A stretch of 64,000 bases of DNA, taken from assembly GCF_002209485.1 (NCBI RefSeq), contig NZ_NJIX01000002.1, positions 62,001 through 126,000 of the forward strand, in the 5' to 3' direction. Of this stretch, positions 26,057 through 34,616 are shown piece by piece (position 1 is the first letter of the stretch; every line of letters begins with the position of its first letter). A model generated the notes under the pieces. The model did no database searches, had not been told where the DNA came from, and was given only the letters and a program-made list of their open reading frames with translations. The translations under genes were made by a program, and so were the position numbers. This DNA comes from Achromobacter sp. HZ34. Lineage in GTDB: Bacteria > Pseudomonadota > Gammaproteobacteria > Burkholderiales > Burkholderiaceae_B.

Positions 26057-26755
26057 TTACTCCTTGCTCGCCTCGTAGCGCGCCTTCGCTTCTTCATTCG
26101 GCGGATACAGCCCCGGCAGCGCGGCGCCGTTGTCGATCTCCTGCATGATCCACGCCTCCTGGCGCTCCTGCTCAACGGCGATCGGCACGATCTCCTCCAG
26201 CAAGGCCGCAGGAATCACCACCGCGCCATCGTCGTCGACCACGATCACGTCATCCGGAAAGACCGCCACGCCGCCGCAGCCGATCGGTTCCTGCCAGCTC
26301 ACAAAGGTCAGCCCGGCCACCGACGGAGGCGCGGCCACCCCTTGGCACCACACCGGAAGATTCGTGCCCAGCACCCCGGCGCCATCGCGCACCACGCCGT
26401 CGCTGACCAAGGCCGCCACGCCGCGCTTGCGCATGCGCGCGCACAGGATGTCGCCAAAGATGCCCGCGTCCGTCACGCCCATCGCATCGACCACCGCCAC
26501 GCAGCCGGCCGGCATGGCCTCGATGGCGGCGCGGGTGGACGTCGGCGACGACCACGAAGCCGGCGTCGCCAGGTCCTCGCGAGCCGGCACGAAACGCAGC
26601 GTGAAAGCACGGCCCACCACGCGCGCCTGGCCGGAACGCAAGGGCCGCGTACCGCGCATCCACACATTGCGCAGCCCCTTCTTCAGCAACACGGTGGTCA
26701 AGGTCGCGGTGGACACACCGCTCAGGGCATCGATGATCTTTTGGTCTAGCGTCAT
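26057..26755 (-). CDS. RraA-family protein (aldolase/decarboxylase-like)
   Basis: A 232-residue protein of the RraA-like fold. The key signature LVSDGVVRD (Asp119, Arg123, Asp124) matches the metal-dependent 4-hydroxy-4-methyl-2-oxoglutarate aldolase and oxaloacetate decarboxylase members. It is longer than the E. coli RNase E regulator RraA and resembles the catabolic members, but the substrate is unclear. I start at 26755, preceded on the minus strand by AGGAG 10 bases upstream; longer open frames upstream overlap the phosphatase gene. The phosphatase is encoded just upstream on the same strand, with a 32-base gap. Confidence 0.88.
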   Translation of the reverse strand: MTLDQKIIDALSGVSTATLTTVLLKKGLRNVWMRGTRPLRSGQARVVGRAFTLRFVPAREDLATPASWSSPTSTRAAIEAMPAGCVAVVDAMGVTDAGIFGDILCARMRKRGVAALVSDGVVRDGAGVLGTNLPVWCQGVAAPPSVAGLTFVSWQEPIGCGGVAVFPDDVIVVDDDGAVVIPAALLEEIVPIAVEQERQEAWIMQEIDNGAALPGLYPPNEEAKARYEASKE

Positions 26756-26787
26756 GCCAGCAAATCTCCTGACTGCGAATCGCGGCC

Positions 26788-27501
26788 TCAGGCCAGGGCC
26801 GCGGAGGGTAAAGGAAGCGCCGGTACGGCGCGCAACGTCGACAGGTCCAGCAACGTGAAATAACCATCCGGTTGCCAGCCGCCGGTGTCGATATGGTAGA
26901 CGTTGCCCAGCACGGTGGCGCGCGTTACTGGGGTATGTCCCACCACCAAGGCGCGCAAACCGACGACGCAGGTGGCGTCGTGCTGCTCCAGGCGCTGGCG
27001 CGACCACTGGCAGATGCCGCGCGCGCGCTTCGGCCGGGTACGCAGCAGCGCGTCGAACTTATGCCATTCCCGCACGGGCGTATCGGCGTGTACCACGCCC
27101 ACCAGGCCCTCCCGGGTTTCCACCTCCAACGCCAATGGCAGACGGGCCAGCGCCTCTGCATGGATACGCTGGTCCTCGTCCGTCATGTCCAGGAACCAGC
27201 CGCCGCCGTTCTCGCGCCAGTTTTGGGTGTCCACCTGGCCATGGCGCACGTGGCGCACGGCATAGTCCTCGTGGTTGCCCTGCACCGCGTGGAACCAGGG
27301 CTGACGCAGCCATTCCAGCGCGGCACGGCACTCCGGACCGCGGTCGATCAGGTCGCCCACGGAGAACAGGCGGTCGCGCGCCGAATTGAAGCCTGCCCGC
27401 GCCAGCGTCTCGCGCAGGCGTGTGAAATGGCCGTGGATATCCCCGACGGCCCAATCGCGGCCGGACGTATTGCGTGCGAAATGCTGAATCAGAGGCGACA
27501 T
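26788..27501 (-). CDS. PrpA/PrpB-like metallophosphoesterase (serine/threonine phosphatase family)
   Basis: A 237-residue phosphatase with the full metallophosphoesterase set: GDIHGH (Asp21, His23), GDLIDRGPE (Asp50), GNHED (Asn76, His77) and a C-terminal VVGHTPV. It would dephosphorylate phosphoproteins or related substrates using Mn. The start at 27501 fits the family N-terminus; an upstream in-frame ATG at 27582 would add an arginine-rich extension without a family match. It is transcribed together with the RraA-like gene. Confidence 0.88.
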   Translation of the reverse strand: MSPLIQHFARNTSGRDWAVGDIHGHFTRLRETLARAGFNSARDRLFSVGDLIDRGPECRAALEWLRQPWFHAVQGNHEDYAVRHVRHGQVDTQNWRENGGGWFLDMTDEDQRIHAEALARLPLALEVETREGLVGVVHADTPVREWHKFDALLRTRPKRARGICQWSRQRLEQHDATCVVGLRALVVGHTPVTRATVLGNVYHIDTGGWQPDGYFTLLDLSTLRAVPALPLPSAALA

Positions 27502-27637
27502 GGGACGGTACTCGCGAAGACAGCACCGCGCCGCGACCAGACGCCGCGCCGCGCATTGCCCATACGCTAACACGGCGGGCAACGACGACGCCGTGTCGGC
27601 GACAAAGCTCGGCCATATACCCTAATGCGTCACTACA

Positions 27638-27738
27638 AAGGTTTTTTTGAGCAACGCTCGTCGACCGGCACCCGCCGCGGCAACAGGGGCGATAGCCCAC
27701 GAAAGGGGCGATGGGGGTACCCTGTTTAAAAAAACCTT
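27638..27738. repeat. 11-base inverted repeat with poly-T/poly-A arms, upstream of the phosphatase gene
   Basis: AAGGTTTTTTT (27638-27648) and AAAAAAACCTT (27728-27738) are exact reverse complements about 80 bases apart, in a 282-base gap between two minus-strand genes (phosphatase start and DUF305 stop). The enclosed sequence is GC-rich with GGGGCGAT twice. I cannot assign a function. The arms could pair in RNA or serve as oppositely directed T-tracts. Confidence 0.5.
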
Positions 27739-27783
27739 ATAGCCGGACGGTTGTAGCTCGATCGACGCCCTTGAATATCGCCC

Positions 27784-28182
27784 CTATTTCGCCGGGGCGT
27801 TCTTCTTCAACCAGCCCTGCAGGAACGCGATCTCCTTCTCTTGCGCGTCGATCACCTCCTGCGCCAGCTTGCGCATTTCCGGATCGCGGCCGTACTTGAG
27901 CTCGGTGCGCGCCATATCGATGGCGCCCTGGTGATGCGGAATCATGCCGCGCGCGAAATCGACATCCGCGTTGCCGGAATAATCGATCGCCATATTGCTG
28001 TGCATGCGCTGCATGCTTTCCTGATAGGCCTGGGTACTGGGCGTACCCGCGCCCGACGACATCGACATGTGCATGTCGCCATGCTTGGTCCCGGTCTGGG
28101 CTTGCGCCACGCCCGTAGCAAAAAACATCGCGCAAAATATCGACGACACCGCGCCCAGCGCGGCAACATGAGACTTCTTCAT
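27784..28182 (-). CDS. DUF305 periplasmic protein
   Basis: A 132-residue protein with a signal peptide ending in VAQAQTG and a ferritin-like helical DUF305 domain containing MIPHHQGAIDMAR (His83-His84). This histidine pair and the methionine/histidine-rich region before it (KHGDMHMSMSS) suggest copper or other metal binding, as seen in proteins placed near copper-resistance genes; no such gene is near here. Start 28182 has AAAGGAA upstream on the minus strand; a longer frame to 28509 lies over the divergent gene. Confidence 0.87.
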   Translation of the reverse strand: MKKSHVAALGAVSSIFCAMFFATGVAQAQTGTKHGDMHMSMSSGAGTPSTQAYQESMQRMHSNMAIDYSGNADVDFARGMIPHHQGAIDMARTELKYGRDPEMRKLAQEVIDAQEKEIAFLQGWLKKNAPAK

Positions 28183-28315
28183 CGAAACATTCCTTTCATG
28201 GCAAGGATGCGGCGGTGGAATCCAGGCCGCACGGCGAATACTCGCACAATCGGCGCCCAGGCGTGTACATTGGCCGGTGCTCGCCTCGATTCCCACCGAT
28301 TGCAGGAGCACGCAT

Positions 28316-29161
28316 ATGAAGCCACGTGTCGCCATCGTCGCCCCTGGCGCCATGGGTAGCGCCATCGGCCGCCGCCTGGATGAACACGGTCTGCAAGTCC
28401 TGACCTCCCTTACCGGCCGCAGTGGCGCCAGCGTTGAACGCGCCCGCGCCGCCGGCATGCACCACCGCACTGACGCGGAACTCTCCCACGCCGATCTTTT
28501 CCTGGCCATCGTACCGCCCGCCGAAGCCGAAGCGGTGGCCCGCTACTATGCCGCGCTGTTCCGCGATGCGGGGCGCTCGCCCGTCTATGTCGATTGCAAT
28601 GCCGTCAGCCCGCGCACGGTGGCCCGCATTGCCGACATCATCCACGATAGCGGTGCTGCCTTCGTCGACGGCGGCATCATCGGCCGGCCGCCGCAACCTG
28701 GACACCCGGGCCCGGTGCTGTACTGTTCAGGGCCGGCGGCGGGCGCGGTCGAGGCGCTGGGCCGCGCTGGCATGCGCGTGAAAGTGATGCCCGCCGAAAT
28801 CGGCGCGGCGTCAGCCTTGAAAATGTCCTATGCCGGCATCACCAAGGGCCTGACCGCGCTGGCCGCCACCATGTTGCTGGCGGCCACCCGCAACGGCGCG
28901 GGTGCGGCCCTGCATGCGGAACTGGCCGACAGCCAGCCGCAACTGCTGGCCCAATTCAGCCGCGCCGTACCGGACATGTTCGGCAAGGCCTATCGCTGGG
29001 TGGCCGAGATGCATGAGATCGCCGATTTCCTGCAAGAGGATGCCGCCGGCAGCGACGTGTACCGCCGCTTCGGCGACATCTACGAGGCCCTGGCGGCCGC
29101 CCACCGTGATCGAGGCGATTCCATCGAGCGCCTGGATGCCTTCTTCGCGCAGGAACCGTAG
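28316..29161 (+). CDS. 6-phosphogluconate-dehydrogenase-like oxidoreductase (NAD-binding plus DUF1932 domains)
   Basis: A 281-residue enzyme. The N-terminal Rossmann fold begins KPRVAIVAPGAMGSAIGRRL, and FVDGGIIGRPP is the typical substrate-side motif of the beta-hydroxyacid dehydrogenase group. The C-terminal helical domain resembles DUF1932 (YAGITKGLTALAATMLL). Start ATG 28316 has AGGAG 8 bases upstream. It is divergent from the DUF305 gene. The substrate is unknown; related proteins act on small hydroxyacids. Confidence 0.85.
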   Translation: MKPRVAIVAPGAMGSAIGRRLDEHGLQVLTSLTGRSGASVERARAAGMHHRTDAELSHADLFLAIVPPAEAEAVARYYAALFRDAGRSPVYVDCNAVSPRTVARIADIIHDSGAAFVDGGIIGRPPQPGHPGPVLYCSGPAAGAVEALGRAGMRVKVMPAEIGAASALKMSYAGITKGLTALAATMLLAATRNGAGAALHAELADSQPQLLAQFSRAVPDMFGKAYRWVAEMHEIADFLQEDAAGSDVYRRFGDIYEALAAAHRDRGDSIERLDAFFAQEP

Positions 29162-29541
29162 GAAAAATCTCCACTGTTTTCGGAACCAGAGTTAGTAAAT
29201 CGCAACCTACGTGCGGAACCGTGCGGTTGATGTCTTGAAGATTCAACATCGACCGTACCTTTCTTCACTGTGTTTACAACAAAGTTCCGGAGACAGCATT
29301 TTGCGCTATATCCCTTCTTTCGCCCGGCATAGGCCTTGGGCGGCACGCGCCCTGTTCGCGTTGCGTGTGCTGCGCGCGCGCAGCCCGCGTCATTCCCAGT
29401 TCCACGAATCCATGCTGCCCTGCTGGCAACCGCTGCGCCACGCCGTGGCCGCCGCGCCGCGCCATGGCCGTTACCTGAGCCTTCTCGCCTGCCGTCCCGT
29501 GACGGCCGATCTGCACTAACCGTCTACCGGAGACCCACGAC
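29162..29541. other. 380-base region with an AT-richer leader and a possible small gene
   Basis: The first 120 bases are richer in A/T than the surroundings and include possible promoter elements but no recognisable hairpin. The remainder contains a possible small coding sequence (29301-29519), listed separately. Just before the next gene, CCGGAGAC precedes ATG 29542. No RNA gene is visible. Confidence 0.4.
29301..29519 (+). CDS. Possible small arginine-rich protein (hypothetical)
   Basis: A possible 72-residue protein starting at TTG 29301, with GGAGA at 29289-29293 as ribosome site. The sequence is strongly basic and histidine-rich (RYIPSFARHRPWAARALFAL). The same CCGGAGAC ribosome-site context recurs before the next gene 22 bases downstream, which is the main reason for listing it. 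Codon-position bias is weak, so it may be chance. Confidence 0.35.
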   Translation: MRYIPSFARHRPWAARALFALRVLRARSPRHSQFHESMLPCWQPLRHAVAAAPRHGRYLSLLACRPVTADLH

Positions 29542-30216
29542 ATGGATGCCAATGCTGCCAGCCTGTCCTTTACTTCTGCCACCCCTCAACATCTCGAGGT
29601 AACCACATCACCTGACGCCGTCAAGGTCCAGCGCCGGGAATCTTTCCCGTTCACCCCCGCCGCCGGTCAGAAAAACCGCACGAACACGGGGCCCAGCAGC
29701 GTCTGGACGGACGTACCGGCCATCGTGCAGACGTCGGTCGGCAGGACACGCGCTGCCTCGGGCGACCAGGGCGATACCGCCCCGGCCGCGACGAATGAGA
29801 ACGTCGCACTGGAGACTGTCGCCCCGGAGACCGTTGCGCAGGACGTCGCCGCCGGCACGGACGGCAAGCCGGTCAAGGCCGGCAAGAATGGCCACTCGCG
29901 CAAGCCGTCCATCTTCGACAAGCTGTCGTTCAAGTGGTCGAAATCGACCGTGGAGGCCAGGCAGGCCGGCGCCAACAACCAGGGCCCCACGCCAAGCACG
30001 GAACAGGGCGGGTTGGTGCTGGCCTCGAACATCAATGAATTGACCGCGAAGGCACTGCAGCCGGAGGCAACGCTGATGCTGGTCAAAGCCGAAGAGATGG
30101 AAGCGGCCCCGCTGGACGCGGAAAACCGGCCGCCGCTGGAGGGCGGCAAGGAGCAGAAGAAGGGTAAATCGGGCCGCTTCCTCGCCTGCATCAGCCCCCG
30201 CACCAAGGACGACTGA
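29542..30216 (+). CDS. Disordered, low-complexity protein of unknown function
   Basis: A 224-residue soluble protein with no membrane segment and no recognisable domain. It is rich in Ala, Thr, Lys, Glu and Gln, with a short VAPETVAQDVAAG near-repeat (about residues 92-108) and a basic stretch KAGKNGHSRKPSIFDKLSF. It looks mostly disordered. The first 25 residues are serine/threonine-rich without charge, which could suit a type III secretion signal, but there is no secretion gene or chaperone nearby. The ribosome site GGAGA precedes ATG 29542. Confidence 0.6.
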   Translation: MDANAASLSFTSATPQHLEVTTSPDAVKVQRRESFPFTPAAGQKNRTNTGPSSVWTDVPAIVQTSVGRTRAASGDQGDTAPAATNENVALETVAPETVAQDVAAGTDGKPVKAGKNGHSRKPSIFDKLSFKWSKSTVEARQAGANNQGPTPSTEQGGLVLASNINELTAKALQPEATLMLVKAEEMEAAPLDAENRPPLEGGKEQKKGKSGRFLACISPRTKDD

Positions 30217-30236
30217 CCTACGCCCTGCGTGTCAGC

Positions 30237-30273
30237 CCCAGGGAGATACCACTGTCAGCGGCATCTCCCTGGG
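30237..30273. terminator. Inverted repeat between convergent genes
   Basis: CCCAGGGAGAT (30237-30247) and ATCTCCCTGGG (30263-30273) form a perfect 11-base-pair stem with a 15-base loop. No T-tract follows on either side, so a terminator role is only suggestive. Its right arm is the first unit of the tandem repeat at 30263-30409. Confidence 0.45.
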
Positions 30274-30409
30274 CTTGGCCTGGATCGGCGCGCGGTGTAT
30301 CTCCCTGGGCTTTTCATGGATCGGCCGCGCGGTGTATCACATCGGGCTTGGCCTGGATCGGCCGCGGGCGGCATCGCCCGGGGACTTAGCCCAGATCGGC
30401 TACGGTATC
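30263..30409. repeat. About 37-base tandem repeat running into the end of the nucleotidyltransferase gene
   Basis: Four degenerate units start at 30263, 30299, 30336 and 30373, each beginning ATC and containing a GGGCTT(GG)CCTGGATCGGC-like core. Units 1 and 2 match most closely; the fourth overlaps the stop codon and last codons of the minus-strand gene (30386-31099). The array therefore appears to have grown from, or into, that gene's 3' end. Confidence 0.65.
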
Positions 30410-31099
30410 GACGTCGCGCAGGACGCCTGCGTCATCGCAAGGCAGCATATGTACGCCATGGCGCTGCACCAGGTCGCGCGCGCCTGTGTCGCCATCGAGC
30501 CGTGCCAGTTCCGGCAGCAGGTGCCACGCGAAAGCGACCGGGTGGCCACGCCGACCCTCGCATGCAGGCGCCACGATGGGATGCGCCAGACCTGCGGCGC
30601 ACACCGCCCGCAAGGTATCCGGCGCGATCCACGGCATATCTCCCAATGCCACCAGCACCCCATGCGGAGGCACGGCGCTGCCATCGGCCAACGCCGTGTG
30701 CGGAGGCGCGGCGTTGCCAACGGCCAAGGCCTCATGCGAGGGTGCGGCGCCATCGCCATGCCGCGCGAGCAGATGACGAGCGGCGGCGGCCAGGCTGGCG
30801 CCCATGCCACGGGCGGCGTCCATCGGCTCGATCAGTTCACAACCAGGCAACTGAACCAACGCCTCACGCAAGGCAGGACGGCTGGGCCGCAGGACGATCA
30901 GCACATGCGCTGCCACCTCACGTAAAGCGGTGGCCGCGGCGAGCACGACGGGCTGCCCATCCGGCAGCGGCGCCAACAATTTGTCGGCGTGTTCATCTCC
31001 CGCCGAAGCACGAAAACGCGTGCCTGCGCCGCCCGCCAGCAGGATGCCGACATAGACAGGACCGGATGACGAACTTGGCGAAACGGAGTTCAACGACAT
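30386..31099 (-). CDS. MobA/MocA-like nucleotidyltransferase
   Basis: A 237-residue protein with the NTP-transferase signature LLAGGAGTRF near residues 20-29 and the metal-binding LVALGDMPWI. Enzymes of this type transfer CMP or GMP to molybdopterin, or act on related cofactors. The domain is interrupted by about 35 residues of imperfect repeats (units like SHEALAVGNAAPP, HTALADGSAVPP) that look like a slippage insertion. The start 31099 matches the family N-terminus; a frame extending to 31309 lies in noncoding sequence. There are no molybdenum enzyme genes in the window. Confidence 0.8.
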   Translation of the reverse strand: MSLNSVSPSSSSGPVYVGILLAGGAGTRFRASAGDEHADKLLAPLPDGQPVVLAAATALREVAAHVLIVLRPSRPALREALVQLPGCELIEPMDAARGMGASLAAAARHLLARHGDGAAPSHEALAVGNAAPPHTALADGSAVPPHGVLVALGDMPWIAPDTLRAVCAAGLAHPIVAPACEGRRGHPVAFAWHLLPELARLDGDTGARDLVQRHGVHMLPCDDAGVLRDVDTVADLG

Positions 31100-31309
31100 C
31101 GCGCCAGTGTAAGCGGAGCAGGATGGCACTGAAGCAGCGGCGCACTTGTGGCTCCAGCGGTGACGATGCCCGCGGCCACGCCAGCGGTCACAGCCACCGC
31201 CGTAGCCGTAGCCACGCCACGCCAGGCCAGGCCAGACCCGGCCAGGCGGATCAGGGTCGAGCGGAGGCGCGGGCCGAAGCCCTGGCTGCGGCCGACCGGC
31301 GGCGGCCAC

Positions 31310-31558
31310 TCATTCCGGCATCGGATCCGGGATGCCCTCTTCGTCGACGCTCTTCACCGCGGCCAAGGCGTTGCGGGCGGCGGACATGGCTTCGATGCCG
31401 TTGCGAAAGCGCCGAGTCTTGAAAATGCGGAAAGTCAGCGGCTCTTCCTCGCTGCCATCCTTCTTCGTTTCCATGTACGCACAAGCCGGCCCGTCTTCGT
31501 TGGGCGGTGTCGAATAGGCGTAAACCGTATAGCCACTTACCAGCCTGGGAGTCGTCAT
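31310..31558 (-). CDS. Small hypothetical protein
   Basis: An 82-residue soluble protein containing SGYTVYAYSTPPNEDGP and LTFRIFKTRRFRNGIEAMSAA, ending in an acidic EEGIPDPMPE tail. No family recognised. I use ATG 31558 (MTTPRL), with AGGACA upstream on the minus strand; the frame continues to an ATG at 31597. The even length and balanced codons suggest a real small gene of the kind common in Bordetella-like genomes. Confidence 0.6.
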   Translation of the reverse strand: MTTPRLVSGYTVYAYSTPPNEDGPACAYMETKKDGSEEEPLTFRIFKTRRFRNGIEAMSAARNALAAVKSVDEEGIPDPMPE

Positions 31559-31901
31559 CGCGGAATGTCCTGTCCTGGGGGCCGTCGGACGCGCCATGCG
31601 CCCCGGCGTCGCCTGCCGTCAGGCGAGGCGCCACGGCCGTCGCCCAGCTGCCCGTCCAACGGGCGGCAGGTCGTCAGCGCGAGAGGATCGCAGAAAAATC
31701 AATACTTCGCAAGAAATACGAACAATGTGAAATATTACTGACATTGCCCAGGCCGCCACCGAATTAGCGCCGCGGGGCGCACCCGCTCTGCTGACGGCCG
31801 GCAGCGTTGGACAAACGCACTTCCGGCGCACGCCGTCTGGGACCGGCACCCCACGGGTCGCCGGATCCCCCACGGTATCGGTCGCGGCGCTTCTGCCTGG
31901 C
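31559..31901. other. 343-base intergenic region with an AT-rich patch
   Basis: Between two minus-strand genes. The stretch 31690-31745 is markedly A/T-rich for this window and is the likeliest promoter zone for the small gene at 31310-31558. I could not fix convincing -35/-10 boxes. No hairpin, tRNA or coding sequence was seen. Confidence 0.4.
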
Positions 31902-33017
31902 TCAGCCGGCCGGCAACGCGTCGTAGCTGGTGGCCAGGTGATACGGCGTTGTCGATGGCATATCCGTGCGCGCCACGATGCCGTCGGCCTGCAGGCATTC
32001 GTACCACCCGCGCGGCTGTAGAAACCGCTCGCGCAGCCGCTGCAACTGCCGCTTCAGCAGCGCCGCCACGGCGGGATCGCCATGCACCGCCAACGCCCGC
32101 GCATATTCGGTCTGCGCCCAGATCCGCTGGGTGGCGTCGATGACATCACCCTTCAGGTCCAGCGCCGCGCACACGCCGTCGGTCGCCATATCCACGCCGC
32201 GCGCCTGGGCGAACGTGAACGCGTGTTCCAGGGCGTCGCCCAGCACGGTATCGCCGAACACATCCGGCGCACTGCGCGCCAGCGCCAGCCATTCGAACTG
32301 GTGCCCAGGCTCGATGCGGTTATCCGCTACGCCCACCCGCAACTCCGTGATGCACTGCGTGGGCCCGTGCAGAAAGGCCCCAGCCATGCCACTGACGATC
32401 CGCCGCAACGCCGGCGTGAACGCCGCATCGCCCGTCGCCTGGCGCGCGGCCAGGTAAGCCTCGGTCAAATGCATCACGGGATTCTGCTGCACGTCCAGCA
32501 ACGGCGCGGAAAGATCCGCCTTCAGCTGCGCCCAGTACAGCCCCGCCGGCGCCGAGAAACGCGTCTCCACCTGGCCCGCCGTGGCGCCCAGCAGGTCCAG
32601 CGCGCGCCGGTCGCGCGTCACGCCGTAATGCGCCGCACACGCGAAGATCGCGAAAGCATACGTATAGAGATCGTGCGTCGTATCCAGCGGCGCGCCTTGC
32701 GCGTCGACGCTATAGACCCACCCCCCTTCCGGATGCACGAAGCGCTGGCGCAAGGCATCGAACAACCGGGCCGCGTGCTCAGTGGCGCCGGCCGTCGTGT
32801 GGACATAGAGTTGGCGCGCGCACGCCATCGCGCGGTAGCGCGTCACCGGCAGCACTTGCAGGCGCATGCCATCCACGGCTTCGTAGGGGAGTTGCAGGTC
32901 CGCGTTATAGCCCGTCGTGCGCCACAGGGGCAACACGATATCGCGGTAGTGCTGGCGCAGGTCGGCGACCAGGGCCAGGACGGAGGAATCGAAAGAATCG
33001 GAAGGGGAAGCGGGCAT
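31902..33017 (-). CDS. AGE-family epimerase/isomerase
   Basis: A 371-residue protein of the N-acylglucosamine 2-epimerase family, an alpha-barrel fold. Characteristic segments include LYTYAFAIFACA, QQNPVMHLTEAYLAA, EPGHQFEWLALA and RIWAQTEYARAL. Members interconvert sugars or sugar derivatives such as mannose and glucose. Start 33017 is the first ATG giving the family-like N-terminus; an in-frame upstream ATG at 33137 would add a basic extension. No sugar operon adjoins it. Confidence 0.88.
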   Translation of the reverse strand: MPASPSDSFDSSVLALVADLRQHYRDIVLPLWRTTGYNADLQLPYEAVDGMRLQVLPVTRYRAMACARQLYVHTTAGATEHAARLFDALRQRFVHPEGGWVYSVDAQGAPLDTTHDLYTYAFAIFACAAHYGVTRDRRALDLLGATAGQVETRFSAPAGLYWAQLKADLSAPLLDVQQNPVMHLTEAYLAARQATGDAAFTPALRRIVSGMAGAFLHGPTQCITELRVGVADNRIEPGHQFEWLALARSAPDVFGDTVLGDALEHAFTFAQARGVDMATDGVCAALDLKGDVIDATQRIWAQTEYARALAVHGDPAVAALLKRQLQRLRERFLQPRGWYECLQADGIVARTDMPSTTPYHLATSYDALPAG

Positions 33018-33153
33018 GAAAACGCGCGGGCGGCGGCGAAAAAAACCACAGCCCGCACGATACCCGATGCGCGCGGCGCGGACCAGCGCAGGAGTACCTG
33101 GCCAGAGACCGCTTGGCCTTGCGCCTGCGCGGTTCACGTCGCTGGTGGCGCTA

Positions 33154-33723
33154 TCAGTGTCCGAGGACGACTTGCAGGACCACGCCGGTACCGATGGCGC
33201 TCAACACGAAGTCAGGGCCTATACCCATCCACTGATAACCGCGCGGCGGCGCCGACAGGTTATAGCGATGCCAATCCTCGACGATGTACTGGCGGTTGCG
33301 ATAGTCCGGCGGCAGGCGATCGCCCTTGGCCCAGCGCGGACCGCCAGGGCCGTGCGCGTCGGGACCATACTGCGGCCCATGGCCGTGGTTCTTGTCCGGC
33401 CCAGGCTTGCCCGAGTGTCCCGGACCGTCCTGCGGACCGCCGGGACGCCCCGGCCCCTGCGCACCCGGACCGCCGGGACGCCCCGGCCCCCCATTCTGCG
33501 GACCGCCAGGACCGCCGGGACGCCCTTGCCCCGGTCCACCCGGGCCACGGTCCTGCTGGGCCAGGGGACCGATCGGCCGTTGCCCATGATCACGGTCATC
33601 GGCGTGTGCCGGCGCGCTGATCGCCAGCGAGGCCGCCGTCAGCATTCCGGCCATCAAGGCACCGGTGGCGCGCAGTGCGCGCTGGCGAGCCGGAGAGGCG
33701 TTATATAACGGTTTCTTATGCAT
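33154..33723 (-). CDS. RcnB-family exported protein
   Basis: A 189-residue protein with a signal peptide ending in APAHADDR and an RcnB-type C-terminal domain (KGDRLPPDYRNRQYIVEDW, then GYQWMGIGPDFVL). The middle 80 residues are Gly/Pro-rich repeats (GPGGPG, GRPGGP). E. coli RcnB is periplasmic and linked to nickel/cobalt export. Start 33723 has AGGAAGGAA upstream on the minus strand, better than the ATGs at 33741 and 33750. No RcnA gene is in the window. Confidence 0.82.
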   Translation of the reverse strand: MHKKPLYNASPARQRALRATGALMAGMLTAASLAISAPAHADDRDHGQRPIGPLAQQDRGPGGPGQGRPGGPGGPQNGGPGRPGGPGAQGPGRPGGPQDGPGHSGKPGPDKNHGHGPQYGPDAHGPGGPRWAKGDRLPPDYRNRQYIVEDWHRYNLSAPPRGYQWMGIGPDFVLSAIGTGVVLQVVLGH

Positions 33724-33932
33724 GTTCAGTTCCTTCCTCATGCGCGGCACACAACAATCGCGTAATCCCTACACGCATGGACCTATGTAGGGTACCGAAA
33801 TCGGGGCCGGGACAATGCCCGCTCCGCTGCAAAAATACGGAGAATTCGGCACGACATGCGAATGGATGTAACCGGAGAGAAAGCGGCGGGGACTCGCTTC
33901 GGAAGAATCGTTCGGGTGACCAGCGTGGTGAA

Positions 33933-34148
33933 TCAGAACTCGCCGGAGCCGTCCATATGCAGGGCCAGACGCCCCTTCTCCGTCACGATAAGCAGGCCGG
34001 CGTCATTACGCTTCACGCAACGCAAGGTGGTCAAGGCGTCGACGAATTCAGCGGGAACGGGCTCGTATTCCTTCTCCCCCGCCGAATTGTCTGCCACGAC
34101 TTGCAACCAATGACCTAGTTCACCTTTTTTGAAATTGTGCAGCGGCAT
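33933..34148 (-). CDS. Small conserved-looking hypothetical protein
   Basis: A 71-residue cytoplasmic protein containing HWLQVVADNSAGEKEYEP and a C-terminal LIVTEKGRLALHM segment reminiscent of a winged-helix wing. No family recognised. It stands alone, transcribed on the minus strand, divergent from the lipoprotein gene at 34287. Confidence 0.6.
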   Translation of the reverse strand: MPLHNFKKGELGHWLQVVADNSAGEKEYEPVPAEFVDALTTLRCVKRNDAGLLIVTEKGRLALHMDGSGEF

Positions 34149-34286
34149 CGATGGACTCCCTAATGCTGGCTAATCTGTTTAGAACACCCGCATTATCGAC
34201 CACGGTCGCGTTCAAGCCCATTTCCCTCCGTTTTCGGAATCCGGCCGCTCTCCTGCATAATGTGCGCCAAATCGCCTGGAGCCCCC

Positions 34287-34616
34287 ATGTCATTCCGTTT
34301 TGCCCTCTTCGCCGTCGCGCTGGCCACCCTGGCCGGCTGCTCGACCACCATGGGCCCCGTCATGGAAACCGGACAACCGGACCAATACACCATCACCAAC
34401 CGCAACACCGTCCAAAGCGTGTCGTGGGTCGATATCAAGAGCAAGGCCTTGCTGCGCGCCAGCGAGTATTGCCAATCGCTGGGCCGCAAGATGACCAAGC
34501 CGGTCATCACGTCCAACCACGCCACCGGCCTGGGCCCGCGTGAAGCCTACGTGACCTTCAACTGCTCGCCCTTCCCGCAGCCCAGCGAGAAGGACGCCGA
34601 CGGCAAGAGCCAGTAG
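34287..34616 (+). CDS. Putative small lipoprotein
   Basis: A 109-residue protein with a lipobox (ATLAGC, cysteine 18) and a compact mature domain containing DQYTITNRNT and ASEYCQSLGRKM. I do not recognise the family. ATG 34287 was chosen for the signal peptide. The last codon region CAGTAGCCCC is repeated twice more downstream. Confidence 0.7.
   Translation: MSFRFALFAVALATLAGCSTTMGPVMETGQPDQYTITNRNTVQSVSWVDIKSKALLRASEYCQSLGRKMTKPVITSNHATGLGPREAYVTFNCSPFPQPSEKDADGKSQ

Noticed and set aside
27638-27738. Inverted repeat considered as ends of a small mobile element
   Set aside because: No flanking target duplication and no second copy elsewhere in the window.
29542-30216. Type III secretion effector
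   Set aside because: Only the Ser/Thr-rich start supports it; no chaperone, secretion gene or effector domain is nearby.
30263-30409. Short array considered as a CRISPR
   Set aside because: The units are contiguous degenerate tandem copies without unique spacers, and no cas gene is present.
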